Shown here: piece after piece, positions 1 to 7,221 of the stretch
How positions within the stretch are numbered: position 1 is the first letter of the stretch
How the letters are laid out: the number at the start of each line of letters is the position of its first letter
NCBI RefSeq assembly: GCF_000003605.2
Contig: NW_003154129.1
Span: 1-17,047, forward strand
Direction of reading: 5' to 3'
Source: Saccoglossus kowalevskii
Lineage: Eukaryota > Hemichordata > Enteropneusta > Harrimaniidae
Length of the DNA: 17,047 nucleotides
Translations under genes and position numbers: made by a program
The notes under the pieces: generated by a model
What the model was told of the DNA's origin: nothing
Seen by the model: only the letters and a program-made list of their open reading frames with translations
Databases searched by the model: none

Positions 1-714
1 TAAACTTTACTTCATAATAGGTCGATCACTGACCACTCATTTATCAGAATCCTTTGAAATGTATCGTTATTGGCGGCCATGTAATGTTTGGAAGTGTTTC
101 AAAATTCTACATCCTTCGGGGCCACTGTGATATTCAAACGACTTTTACGACATATCTATTCACTTTTGCGAACATTTAACTGCTGGTCTCGATAATGTAA
201 CAACATAGGTAACATTTCCATGTAAATCTGACAACTTGCACGAGCTTTTCACAACTTTGCAAGCACTTTGTTAATCACGTTGCGCTTGGGCAGTGATGCA
301 ATCTGCTAATATAAACAGCTATATTAGATTTTTCATATTTTCGTTCTAAATTTAACTGCGGGGTTCTATATGAAATGTCTTAGGGGGAATATACACCCAA
401 ATCCACCAACTTTTAAATTGCTTTTCACATTTTTAGGGTGTGTTTGTACTTATTACGGCGGGCTCACATGACAGTCTGCTAACATGGGAGGCTTCAAATG
501 GATTTTATTCATTTTTCATACGTTATAACTACAGGGTTCGATATAAAAACAACTTAGGTCAAGTAAACACGCAAATCTACCAACTTTGCAATCGCTTAGG
601 AAAACTTTGCACGCTGTTTTAACAGCTTAAACCAAACAGGTGCAGACTGCAAAAAAAAACTTACCGGCTAGTTTGCTCAGCTGGTCTCCCATGCAAGTAC
701 TAACCACGACCGAT
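1..714 (+). repeat. Monomer M1 (714 bp; first in the window)
   Basis: Diagnostic variants CATGTAATG, ATCTATTCACTTTTGCG, CACGTTGCGC and ATAAACAGC are shared with M10 and partly with M9. Its second half has GTACTTATTACGG, shared with M9, M13 and M23. The window start cuts the 5S-derived segment, leaving its 5' part at 1-27. Confidence 0.95.
613..651. repeat. Two short inverted repeats beside the A/T run (representative, M1)
   Basis: GCTGTT-TT-AACAGC (613-626) and TGCAG-A-CTGCA (641-651) are short inverted repeats within 40 bp. The second directly abuts the poly(A) run. On the minus strand they lie just downstream of the poly(T) run, so they would fall outside a transcript that stops there. They recur in most monomers; M3 has a broken first arm. 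Confidence 0.55.
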
Positions 715-742
715 TAAACTTTACTTGCATAATAGGTCGATC
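660..742 (-). pseudogene. 5S rRNA-derived segment, copy 1 (M1/M2)
   Basis: Reference copy. On the minus strand, GGTTAGTACTTG is identical to eukaryotic 5S rRNA from about position 70, and is followed by CATGGGAGACCAGCTGAG, against GATGGGAGACCGCCTGGG in 5S (C box). Upstream are CGTGGT for the intermediate element and AGTAAAGTTTAATCG for the A box AGCTAAGCAGGGTCG (8 of 15). The 3' part keeps CCGG, then the segment ends at GGTAAG and a run of 9 T (651-659). The 5' half and the 3' terminal helix of 5S are not recognisable, so it cannot fold as 5S rRNA. This copy reads GAGACCAG where most read GAGACAAC, slightly nearer to 5S. Confidence 0.85.
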
Positions 743-794
743 ACCTGACCACTCATCTATCAGAGATCTTCGAAATTTATCGTTGTTGGCGGCC

Positions 795-801
795 ATTTAA
801 T
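795..801 (-). promoter_or_regulatory. Weak TATA-like ATTAAAT upstream of the 5S-derived segment (representative, M2)
   Basis: Placing 5S numbering on the minus strand by the GGTTAG motif puts position 1 near 774. ATTAAAT then lies about 21-27 bases upstream, where many invertebrate 5S genes have a TATA-like element. It is AT-rich sequence in an AT-rich repeat, so chance is likely; M5, M12, M13 and M23 have a changed version (ATTAATTGG). Confidence 0.2.
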
Positions 802-940
802 GTTTGGAAGTGTTTCAAAATTCTACATCCTTCGGGGCCCACTGTGATATTCAAACGTCTTTTACGACATATTTATTCACTTTCGCAAACTTTTAACTGC
901 TGGTCTCGATAATGTAACAAAATAGGTAACATTTCCATGT

Positions 941-1116
941 AAATCTGACAACTTTGCACGAGCTTTTCACAACTTTGTAAGCACTTTGTTAATCACTTTG
1001 CGCTTGAGCAGCGATGCAATCTGCTAATAAAAATAGCTATATTAGATTTTTCATATTTTCGTTCTAAATTTAACTGCGACGTTCTATATGAAATGTCTTA
1101 GCGGGAATATACACCC
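941..1116 (+). repeat. Internal subunit a of the monomer (worked example, M2)
   Basis: First of four diverged ~180-bp subunits. It opens with AAATCTGACAACTTTGC, has TCTGCTAAT at offset 79, then TTTTTCATA, and near its end TAACTGC followed by GTTCTATAT and CTTAG. The same landmarks in the same order are in subunit b. This subunit holds three 21-bp repeats and the TATA-containing inverted repeat. It carries no recognisable gene. Confidence 0.75.
949..1011 (+). repeat. Three tandem 21-bp degenerate subrepeats in subunit a
   Basis: Three consecutive 21-mers at 949-969, 970-990 and 991-1011 share CAACTTTG or CACTTTG, then a GCTTTT/GCACTTT-like second half. The first is a near match to the 21-mers in subunits b (1125-1145) and c (1299-1319). 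They recur in all complete monomers. Confidence 0.7.
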
Positions 1117-1290
1117 AAATCCACCAACTTTTTAATTGCTTTTCACATTTTCAGGGTGTGTTTGTACATATTACGACGGGCTCGCATGACAGTCTGCTAT
1201 CATGGGAGGCTTCAAATGGATTTTATTCATTTTTCATACGTTATAACTGCAGGGTTCGACATAAAAACAACTTAGGTCAAGGAAACACGC
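1117..1290 (+). repeat. Internal subunit b of the monomer (worked example, M2)
   Basis: It opens with AAATCCACCAACTTTTT, has TCTGCTAT at offset 76, TTTTTCATACGTT, then AACTGCAGGGTTCGA and CTTAGG. From AACTGC to the next subunit start is 46 bp, the same as at the end of subunit d and one more than in subunit a. It contains the non-ATG 60-codon open frame that I reject as a gene. Confidence 0.75.
1125..1145 (+). repeat. Single 21-bp subrepeat in subunit b
   Basis: This 21-mer begins CAACTTTTTAATT and ends GCTTTTCA. The CAACTTT start and GCTTTTCACA end are shared with the first subrepeat of subunit a. It is missing from M23 because of the deletion there. Confidence 0.65.
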
Positions 1291-1298
1291 AAATCTAC

Positions 1299-1340
1299 CA
1301 ACTTTGCAATCGCTTTGGACAATTTTGCACGCTGTTTTAA
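1299..1340 (+). repeat. Two tandem 21-bp subrepeats in subunit c
   Basis: Two 21-mers at 1299-1319 and 1320-1340, beginning CAACTTTGCAATCG and CAATTTTGCACGC (CAACTTTGCACGC in most monomers). The second also shares CAACTTTGCACG with the first subrepeat of subunit a. Confidence 0.65.
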
Positions 1341-1378
1341 CAGCTTAAACCAAACAGGTGCAGACTGCAAAAAAAAAA

Positions 1379-1461
1379 CTTACCGGCTAGTTTGCTCAGG
1401 TTGTCTCCCATGCAAGTACTAACGACGACCGATTAAACTTTACTTGCATAATAGGTCGATC
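1379..1461 (-). pseudogene. 5S rRNA-derived segment, copy 2 (M2/M3)
   Basis: It has the majority C-box form TGCATGGGAGACAACCTG, which matches 15 of 18 bases of the 5S C box. One private change turns the plus-strand AACCACGACC into AACGACGACC, so GTGGTTAG becomes GTCGTTAG. The T run is 10 (1369-1378). Confidence 0.83.
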
Positions 1462-2153
1462 ACCTGACCACTCATCTATCAGAGTCCTTTGAAATTTATC
1501 GTTATTGGCGGCCATTTAATGTTTGGAAGTGTTTCAAAATTCTACAGCCTTTCGGGAGCCACTGTGATATGCAAACGACTTTTACGACATATTTATTCAC
1601 TTTCGCGAACTTTTAACTGCTGCTCTCGATAATGTAACAAAATAGGTAACATTTCCATGTAAATCTGACAACTTTGCACGAGCTTTTCACAACTTTGTAA
1701 GCACTTTGTTAATCACTTTGCGCTTGGGCAGCGATGCAATCTGCTAATATAAATAGCTATATTAGATTTTTCATATTTTCTTTCTAAATTCAACTGCGGG
1801 GTTCTATATGAAATGTCTTAGGTGGAACATACACCCAAATCCACCAACTTTTTAATTGCTTTTCACATTTTTAGGGTGTGTTTGTACATATTACGGCGGG
1901 CTCACATGACACTCTGCTAACATGGGAGGCTTCAAATGGATTTTATTCATTTTTTCATACGTTATAACTGCAGGGTTCGATATAAAAACAATTTATGTCA
2001 AGTAAACACGCAAATCTACCAACTTTGCAATCGATTTGGACAACTTTGCACGCTCTTTTACAGCATAAACCAAACAGTGCTGACTGCAAAAAAAACAACT
2101 TGCCGGCTAGGTTGCTCATGTTGTCTCCCATGCAAGTACTAACCACGAACGAT
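1434..2153 (+). repeat. Monomer M3 (720 bp), near-duplicate of M4
   Basis: Private variants shared with M4 are AGCCTTTCGGGAGCC and TTTCTTTCTAAATT; GATATGCAAACG and TGCTGCTCTCG are shared with M4 and M24. An extra T near 1955 and the CTCTTTTACAGC lesion near 2053 are unique to it. Confidence 0.95.
1492..1660 (+). repeat. Internal subunit d of the monomer (worked example, M3)
   Basis: The most diverged subunit at its start (AAATTTATCG, without the CAACTTT motif). Its second half aligns well with b: CTGTGAT near offset 70, TTATTCA, AACTGC, CTCGATAATG, ATAGGT, and 46 bp from AACTGC to the next AAATCTGACAACTTT. No gene is seen in it. Confidence 0.6.
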
Positions 2154-2181
2154 TAAACTTTACTTGAATAATAGGTCGATC
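2099..2181 (-). pseudogene. 5S rRNA-derived segment, copy 3 (M3/M4)
   Basis: It carries several private changes: GGCAAG instead of GGTAAG at the end, ATGAGC in place of CTGAGC after the C box, and GTTCGTGG upstream of GTTAGTAC. The T run is 8 (2088-2095), separated by G and two T from the segment. Confidence 0.8.
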
Positions 2182-2870
2182 ACCTGACCACTCATCTATC
2201 AGAGTCCTTTGAAATTTATCGTTATTGGCGGCCATTTAATGTTTGGAAGTGTTTCAAAATTCTACAGCCTTTCGGGAGCCACTGTGATATGCAAACGACT
2301 TTTACGACATATTTATTCACTTTCGCGAACTTTTAACTGCTGCTCTCGATAATGTAACAAAATAGGTAACATTTCCATGTAAATCTGACAACTTTGCACG
2401 AGCTTTTCACAACTTTGTAAGCACTTTGTTAATCACTTTGCGCTTGGGCAGCGATGCAATCTGCTAATATAAATAGCTATATTAGATTTTTCATATTTTC
2501 TTTCTAAATTTAACTCCGGGGTTCTATATGAAATGTCTTAGGGGGAACATACACCCAAATCCACCAACTTTTTAATTGCTTTTCACATTTTTAGGGTGTG
2601 TTTGTACATATTACGGCGGGCTCACATGACACTCTGTTAACATGGGAGGCTTCAAATGGATTTTATTCATTTTTCATACGTTATAACTGCAGGGTTCGAT
2701 ATAAAAACAACTTAGGTCAAGTAACACGCAGATCTACCTACTTTGCAATCGCTTTGGACAACTTTGCACGCTGTTTTAACAGCTTAAACCAAACAGTGCA
2801 GACTGCAAAAAAAAAACTTACCGGCTAGTTTGCTCAGTTGTCTCCCATGCAAATACTAACCACGACCGAT
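2154..2870 (+). repeat. Monomer M4 (717 bp)
   Basis: Positions 2168-2510 are identical to 1448-1790 of M3 at an exact 720-bp offset. The second half diverges, with GTAACACGCAGATC losing one base near 2723. Confidence 0.95.
2464..2485. repeat. Inverted repeat with embedded TATAAATA (representative, M4)
   Basis: Arms CTAATATA and TATATTAG (8 bp, perfect) flank the 6-base loop AATAGC. The left arm and loop read TATAAATAG, a strong TATA-box match on the plus strand. The element is in nearly every monomer but is broken by substitutions in M2 (near 1026), M5 (near 3190) and M9 (near 6070). No start site, coding region or other promoter part follows it, so a promoter role is only a possibility. Confidence 0.7.
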
Positions 2871-2896
2871 TAACTTTACTTTCATAATAGTCGATC
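2817..2896 (-). pseudogene. 5S rRNA-derived segment, copy 4 (M4/M5)
   Basis: One-base deletions lie in the C-box tail (GACAACTGAG), in the A-box side (AAAGTTAATCG) and in the GATCGACTATT part, and GTACTTG is changed to GTATTTG. The combined lesions hit all three promoter boxes. T run 10 (2807-2816). Confidence 0.78.
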
Positions 2897-3583
2897 ACCT
2901 GACCACTCATCTATCAGAATCCTTTGAAATTTGTCGTTATTGGCGGCCAATTAATGTGTGGAAGTGTTTCAAAATTCTACATCCTTCGAGGCCACTATGA
3001 TATTCAAACGACTTTTACGACATATTTATTCACTTTCGCGAACATTTAACTGCTGGTCTCGATAATGTAACAACATAGGTAAAATTTCCATGTAAATCGG
3101 ACAACTTTGCACGAGTTTTTCACAACTGTGTAAGCACTCTGTAAATCACTTTGCGCTTGGGCAGTGATGCAATCTGCTAATATAAATAGCTTTATTAGAT
3201 TTTTCATATTTTCGTTCTAAATTTAACTGCGGGGTTCTATATGAAATGTCTTAGGGGGAATATACACGCAAATTCACCAACTTTTTAATTGCTTTTCACA
3301 TTTTTAGGGTGTGTTTGTACATATTACGGCGGGCTCGCATGACAGTCTGCTAACATGGGAGGCTTCAAATGGATTTTATTCATTTTTCATACGTTATAAC
3401 TGCAGGGTTCGATATAAAAACAACTTAGGTCAAGTAAACACGCAAATCTACCAACTTTGCAATCGCTTTGGACAACTTTGCACGCTCTTTTAACAGCTTA
3501 AACCAAACAGGTGCAGACTGCAAAAAAACATACCGGCTAGTTTGCTCAGGTTGTCTCCCATGCAAGTACTAACCACGACCGAT
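2871..3583 (+). repeat. Monomer M5 (713 bp)
   Basis: First of the CAATTAATGTGTGG / GTAAAATTTCC / AACTGTGTAAGCACTCTG haplotype, shared with M12, M13 and M23. TAGCTTTATTAG breaks the TATA inverted repeat. Confidence 0.95.
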
Positions 3584-3610
3584 TAAACTTTACTTTCATC
3601 ATAGTCGATC
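3529..3610 (-). pseudogene. 5S rRNA-derived segment, copy 5 (M5/M6)
   Basis: The C box is the majority form. The junction with the T run reads GGTATG instead of GGTAAG, and the T run is the shortest in the window (7, 3522-3528). Confidence 0.83.
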
Positions 3611-4303
3611 ACCTGACCACACATCTATCAGAATCCTTTGAAATTTATCGTTATTGGCGGCCATTTAATGTGTGGAAGTGTTTCAAATTCTACATCCTTC
3701 GAGGCCACTATGATATTCAAACTGACTTTTTACGACATATTTATTCACTATCGCAAACTTTTAACTGCTGGTCTCGATAATGTAACAAAATAGGTAACAT
3801 TTCCATGTAAATCGGACAACTTTGCACGAGCTTTTCACAACTGTGTAAGCACTCTGTTAATAACTTTCCGCTTGGGCAGTGATGCAATCTGCTAATATAA
3901 ATAGCTATATTAGATTTTTCATATTTTCGTTCTAAATTTAACTGCGGGGTTCTATATGAAATGTCTTAGGGGGAATATACACGCAAATTCACCAACTTTT
4001 TAATTGCTTTTCACATTTTTAGGGTGTGTTTGTACATATTACGGCGGGCTCGCATGACAGTCTGCTAACATGGGAGGCTTCAAATGGATTTTATTCATTT
4101 TTCATACGTTATAACTGCAGGGTTCGATATAAAAACAACTTAGGTCAAGTAAACACGCAAATCTACCAACTTTGCAATCGCTTTGGACAACTTTGCACGC
4201 TGTTTTAACAGCTAAACCCAAACAAGGTGCAGACTGCAAAAAAAAAAAACTTACCGGCTAGTTTGCTCAGGTGTCTCCCATGTAAGTACTAAACACGACC
4301 GAT
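3584..4303 (+). repeat. Monomer M6 (720 bp)
   Basis: Mosaic: ATGTGTGG, AATCGGACAAC and AACTGTGTAAGCACTCTG are as in M5, but GGTAACATTTCC and AACAAAATAGG are as in M2. Unique indels lie in CAAACTGACTTTTTACG (near 3720). Confidence 0.95.
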
Positions 4304-4331
4304 TAAACTTTACTTGCATAATAGGTCGATC
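4250..4331 (-). pseudogene. 5S rRNA-derived segment, copy 6 (M6/M7)
   Basis: Private changes are GACACCTGAG (one base lost), CTTACATGGG and GTGTTTAG. T run 12 (4238-4249). Confidence 0.8.
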
Positions 4332-5030
4332 ACCTGACCACTCATCTATCAGAGTTCTTTGAAATTTATCGTTATTGGCGGCCATTTAATGTTTAGAATT
4401 GTATCAAAATTCTACATCCTTCGGGGGCCACTGTGATATTCAAACGACTTTTACGACATATTTATTCACTTTCGCGAACTTTTTACTGCTGGTCTCGATA
4501 ATGTAACAACATAGGTAACATTTCCATGTAAATCTGACAACTTTGCACGAGCTTTTCACAACTTTGTAAGTACATTGTTAATCACTTTGCGCTTGGGCAG
4601 TGATGCAATCTGCTAATATAAATAGCTATATTAGATTTTTCATATTTTCGTTCTAAATTTAACTGCGGGGTTCTATATGAAATGTCTTAGGGGGAATATA
4701 CACGCAAAAAAATGCACCAACTTTTTAATTGCTTTTCACATTTTTAGGGTGTGTTTGTACATATTACGGCGGGCTCACATGACTGTCTGCTAACATGGGA
4801 GGCTTCAAATGGATTTTATTCATTGTTCATACGTTATAACTGCAGGGTTCGATATAAAAACAACTTAGGTCAATTAAACACGCAAATCTGCCAACTTTGC
4901 AATCGCTTTGGACAACTTTGCACGCTGTTTTAACAGCTTAAACCAAACAGGTGCAGACTGCAAAAAAAAAAAAAAACTTACCGGCTAGTTTGCTCAGTTG
5001 TCTCCCATGTAAGTACTAACCACGACCGAT
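4304..5030 (+). repeat. Monomer M7 (727 bp, the longest)
   Basis: An insertion of A bases makes CACGCAAAAAAATGCACC (near 4701-4718) exactly at the subunit a/b junction. GTTTAGAATTGTATC is shared with M8 only. Confidence 0.95.
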
Positions 5031-5058
5031 TCAAGTTTACTTGCATAATAGGTCGATC
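4977..5058 (-). pseudogene. 5S rRNA-derived segment, copy 7 (M7/M8)
   Basis: It shares CTTACATGGG with copy 6 and has a one-base loss in the C-box tail. The A-box side reads AAACTTGAATCG, unlike all other copies. T run 15 (4962-4976). Confidence 0.8.
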
Positions 5059-5747
5059 ACCTGACCACTCATCTATCAGAGTCCTTTGAAATTTATCGTT
5101 ATTGGCGGCCATTTAATGTTTAGAATTGTATCAAAATTCTACATCCTTCGGGGGCCACTGTGATATTCAAACGACTTTTACGACATATTTATTCACTTTC
5201 GCGAACTTTTAACTGCTGGTCTCGGTAATGTAACAAAATAGGTAACATTTCCATGTAAATCAGACAACTTTGCACGAGCTTTTCACAACTTTGTAAGCAC
5301 TTTGTTGATCACTTTGCGCTTGGGCAGCGATGCAATCTGCTAATATAAATAGCTATATTAGATTTTTCATATTTTCGTTCTAAATTTAACTGCGGGGTTC
5401 TATATGAAATGTCTTAGGGGGAATATACACCCAAATCCACCAACTTTTTAATTGCTTTTCACATTTTCAGGGTGTGTTTGTACATATTACGGCGGGCTCG
5501 CATGACAGTCTTATAACATGGCTTCAAATGGATTTTATTCATTTTTCATACGTTATAACTGCAGGGTTCGATATAAAAACAACTTAGGTCAAGTAAACAC
5601 GCAAATCTACCAACTTTGCAATAGCTTTGGACAACTTTGCACGCTGTTTTAACAGCTTAAACCAAACAGGTGCAGACTGCAAAAAAAAAAAACTTACCGG
5701 CTAGTTTGCTCAGGTTGTCTCCCATGCAAGTACTAACCACGACCGAT
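5031..5747 (+). repeat. Monomer M8 (717 bp)
   Basis: First half is like M7 (GTTTAGAATTGTATC). Second half has the 4-bp loss giving AACATGGCTTC, shared with M11 and M22. Confidence 0.95.
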
Positions 5748-5775
5748 TAAACTTTACTTTCATAATAGGTCGATC
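5693..5775 (-). pseudogene. 5S rRNA-derived segment, copy 8 (M8/M9)
   Basis: Majority form with no private change seen in the C-box region. T run 12 (5681-5692). Confidence 0.85.
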
Positions 5776-6470
5776 ACCTGACCACTCATCTATCAGAATC
5801 CTTTGAAATTTATCGTTATTGGCGGCCATGTAATGTTTGGAAGTGTTTCAAAATTCTACATCCTTCGGGGCCACTGTGATATTCAAACAACTTTTACGAC
5901 ATAACTATTCACTTTTGCGAACATTTAACTGCTGGTCTCGATAATGTAACAACATAGGTAACATTTCCATGTAAATCTGACAACTTTGCACGAGCTTTTC
6001 ACAACGTTGCAGGCACTTTGTTAATCACTTTGCGCTTGGGCAGTGATGCAATCTGCTAATATAAACAGCAATATTAGATTTTTCATATTTTCGTTCTAAA
6101 TTTAACTGCGGGGTTCTATATGAAATGTCTTAGGGGGAATATACACCCAAATACACCACTTTTTAATTGCTTTTCACATTTTTAGGGTGTGTTTGTACTT
6201 ATTACGGCGGGCTCACATGACAGTCTGCTAACATGGGAGGCTTCAAATGGATTTTATTCATTTTTCATACGTTATAATTGCAGGGTTCGATATAAAAACA
6301 ACTTAGGTCAAGTAAACACGCAAATCTACCAACTTTTGCAATCGCTTTGGACAACTTTGTACGCTCTTTTAACAGCTTAAACCAAACAGGTGAAGACTGC
6401 AAAAAAAAAAAAAAACTTACTGGCTAGTTTGCTCAGGTTGTCTCCCATGCAAGTACTAACCACGACCGAT
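5748..6470 (+). repeat. Monomer M9 (723 bp)
   Basis: Related to M1 and M10 in the first half. CAGCAATATTAG breaks the TATA inverted repeat. TATAATTGCAGGG is shared with M13 and M23. Confidence 0.95.
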
Positions 6471-6498
6471 TAAACTTTACTTTCATAATAGGTCGATC
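6416..6498 (-). pseudogene. 5S rRNA-derived segment, copy 9 (M9/M10)
   Basis: Majority C box. CCAGTAAG replaces CCGGTAAG at the 3' end. T run 15 (6401-6415). Confidence 0.84.
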
Positions 6499-7193
6499 AC
6501 CTGACCTCTCATTTATCAGAATCCTTTGAAATTTATCGTTATTGGCGGCCATGTAATGTTTGGAAGTGTTTCAAAATTCTACATCCTTCGGGGCCACTGT
6601 GATATTCAAACGACTTTTACGACATATCTATTCACTTTTGCGAACATTTAACTGCTGGTCTCGATAATGTAACAACATAGGTAACATTTCCATGTAAATC
6701 TGACAACTTTGCACGAGCTTTTCACAACTTTGCAAGCACTTTGTTAATCACGTTGCGCTTGGGCAGTGATGCAATCTGCTAATATAAACAGCTATATTAG
6801 ATTTTTCATATTTTCGTTCTAAATTTAACTGCGGAGTTCTATATGAAATGTCTTAGGGAGAATATACACCCAAATCCACCAACTTTTTAATTGCTTTTCA
6901 CATTTTTAGGGTGCATTTGTACATATTACGGCGGGCTCACATGACAGTCTGCTATCATGGGAGGCTTCAAATGGATTTTATTCATTTTTCATACGTTATA
7001 ACTGCAGGGTTCGATATAAAAACAACTTAGGTCAAGTAAACACGCAAATTTACCAACTTTGCAATCGCTTTGGACAACTTTGCACGCTGTTTTAACAGCT
7101 TAAACCAAACAGGTGCAGACTGCAAAAAAAAAAAAAAACGTACCGGCTAGTTTGCTCAGGTTGTCTCCCATGCTAGTACTAACCACGACCGAT
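6471..7193 (+). repeat. Monomer M10 (723 bp)
   Basis: Its first half is very close to M1 (CTCATTTATC, ATCTATTCAC, CACGTTGCGC). GGGTGCATTTG replaces GGGTGTGTTTG, removing the GTG that opens the recurring frame in other monomers. Confidence 0.95.
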
Positions 7194-7221
7194 TAAACTT
7201 TACTTTCATAATAGGTCGATC
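7139..7221 (-). pseudogene. 5S rRNA-derived segment, copy 10 (M10/M11)
   Basis: GTACTAGCATGGG replaces GTACTTGCATGGG, and the 3' end reads GGTACG. T run 15 (7124-7138). Confidence 0.83.

Larger units (their letters stand above)
715..1433 (+). repeat. Monomer M2 (719 bp)
   Basis: It carries CTAATAAAAATAGC, which breaks the TATA inverted repeat, and GCGACGTTC where other copies read GCGGGGTTC. Its AACAAAATAGG variant is shared with M3, M4, M6, M8, M11, M17 and M24. Confidence 0.95.
1291..1491 (+). repeat. Internal subunit c, the one carrying the 5S-derived segment (M2/M3)
   Basis: It opens with AAATCTACCAACTTTGC, and its ACTGCAAAA matches the CTGCTAA landmark near offset 75. Its end carries CTTGCATAATAGGTCGAT, which matches the AACTGCAGGGTTCGAT landmark; the AGG lies about 41 bp before the next subunit, as in subunit b. 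It is about 25 bp longer than a or b, and its middle is replaced by a poly(A) run and the 5S-derived sequence. The 5S piece may have been inserted into, or captured by, a copy of the ~175-bp ancestor. Confidence 0.6.

Noticed and set aside
660-742. Functional 5S rRNA gene
   Set aside because: Only the 3' half is recognisable. The first ~45 bases and the closing 3' helix do not match 5S, so the helix I pairing and the L5-binding domain cannot form.
1005-1025. Box C/D snoRNA-like GTGATGC and CTGA motifs
   Set aside because: The C box lacks its final A, no D box sits at a suitable distance, and no terminal stem is present.
1060-1084. CENP-B box-like TTCG ... CGGGG
   Set aside because: The consensus needs CGGG seven bases after TTCG; here the two parts are about 15 bases apart, and M2 itself lacks the CGGG.
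1158-1340. Recurring 60-codon open frame on the plus strand in most monomers (also at 440, 3311, 4026, 8352 and others)
   Set aside because: It opens with GTG and has no in-frame ATG. It is broken by a 4-bp loss in M8, M11 and M22, a frameshift in M3, loss of the GTG in M10, a stop in M16 and the deletion in M23. Its recurrence follows from repeat identity, and it matches no family I recognise.
1955-2146. 63-codon minus-strand open frame in M3
   Set aside because: It exists only because of M3's private indels, overlaps the 5S-derived segment, and has no equivalent in the other monomers.
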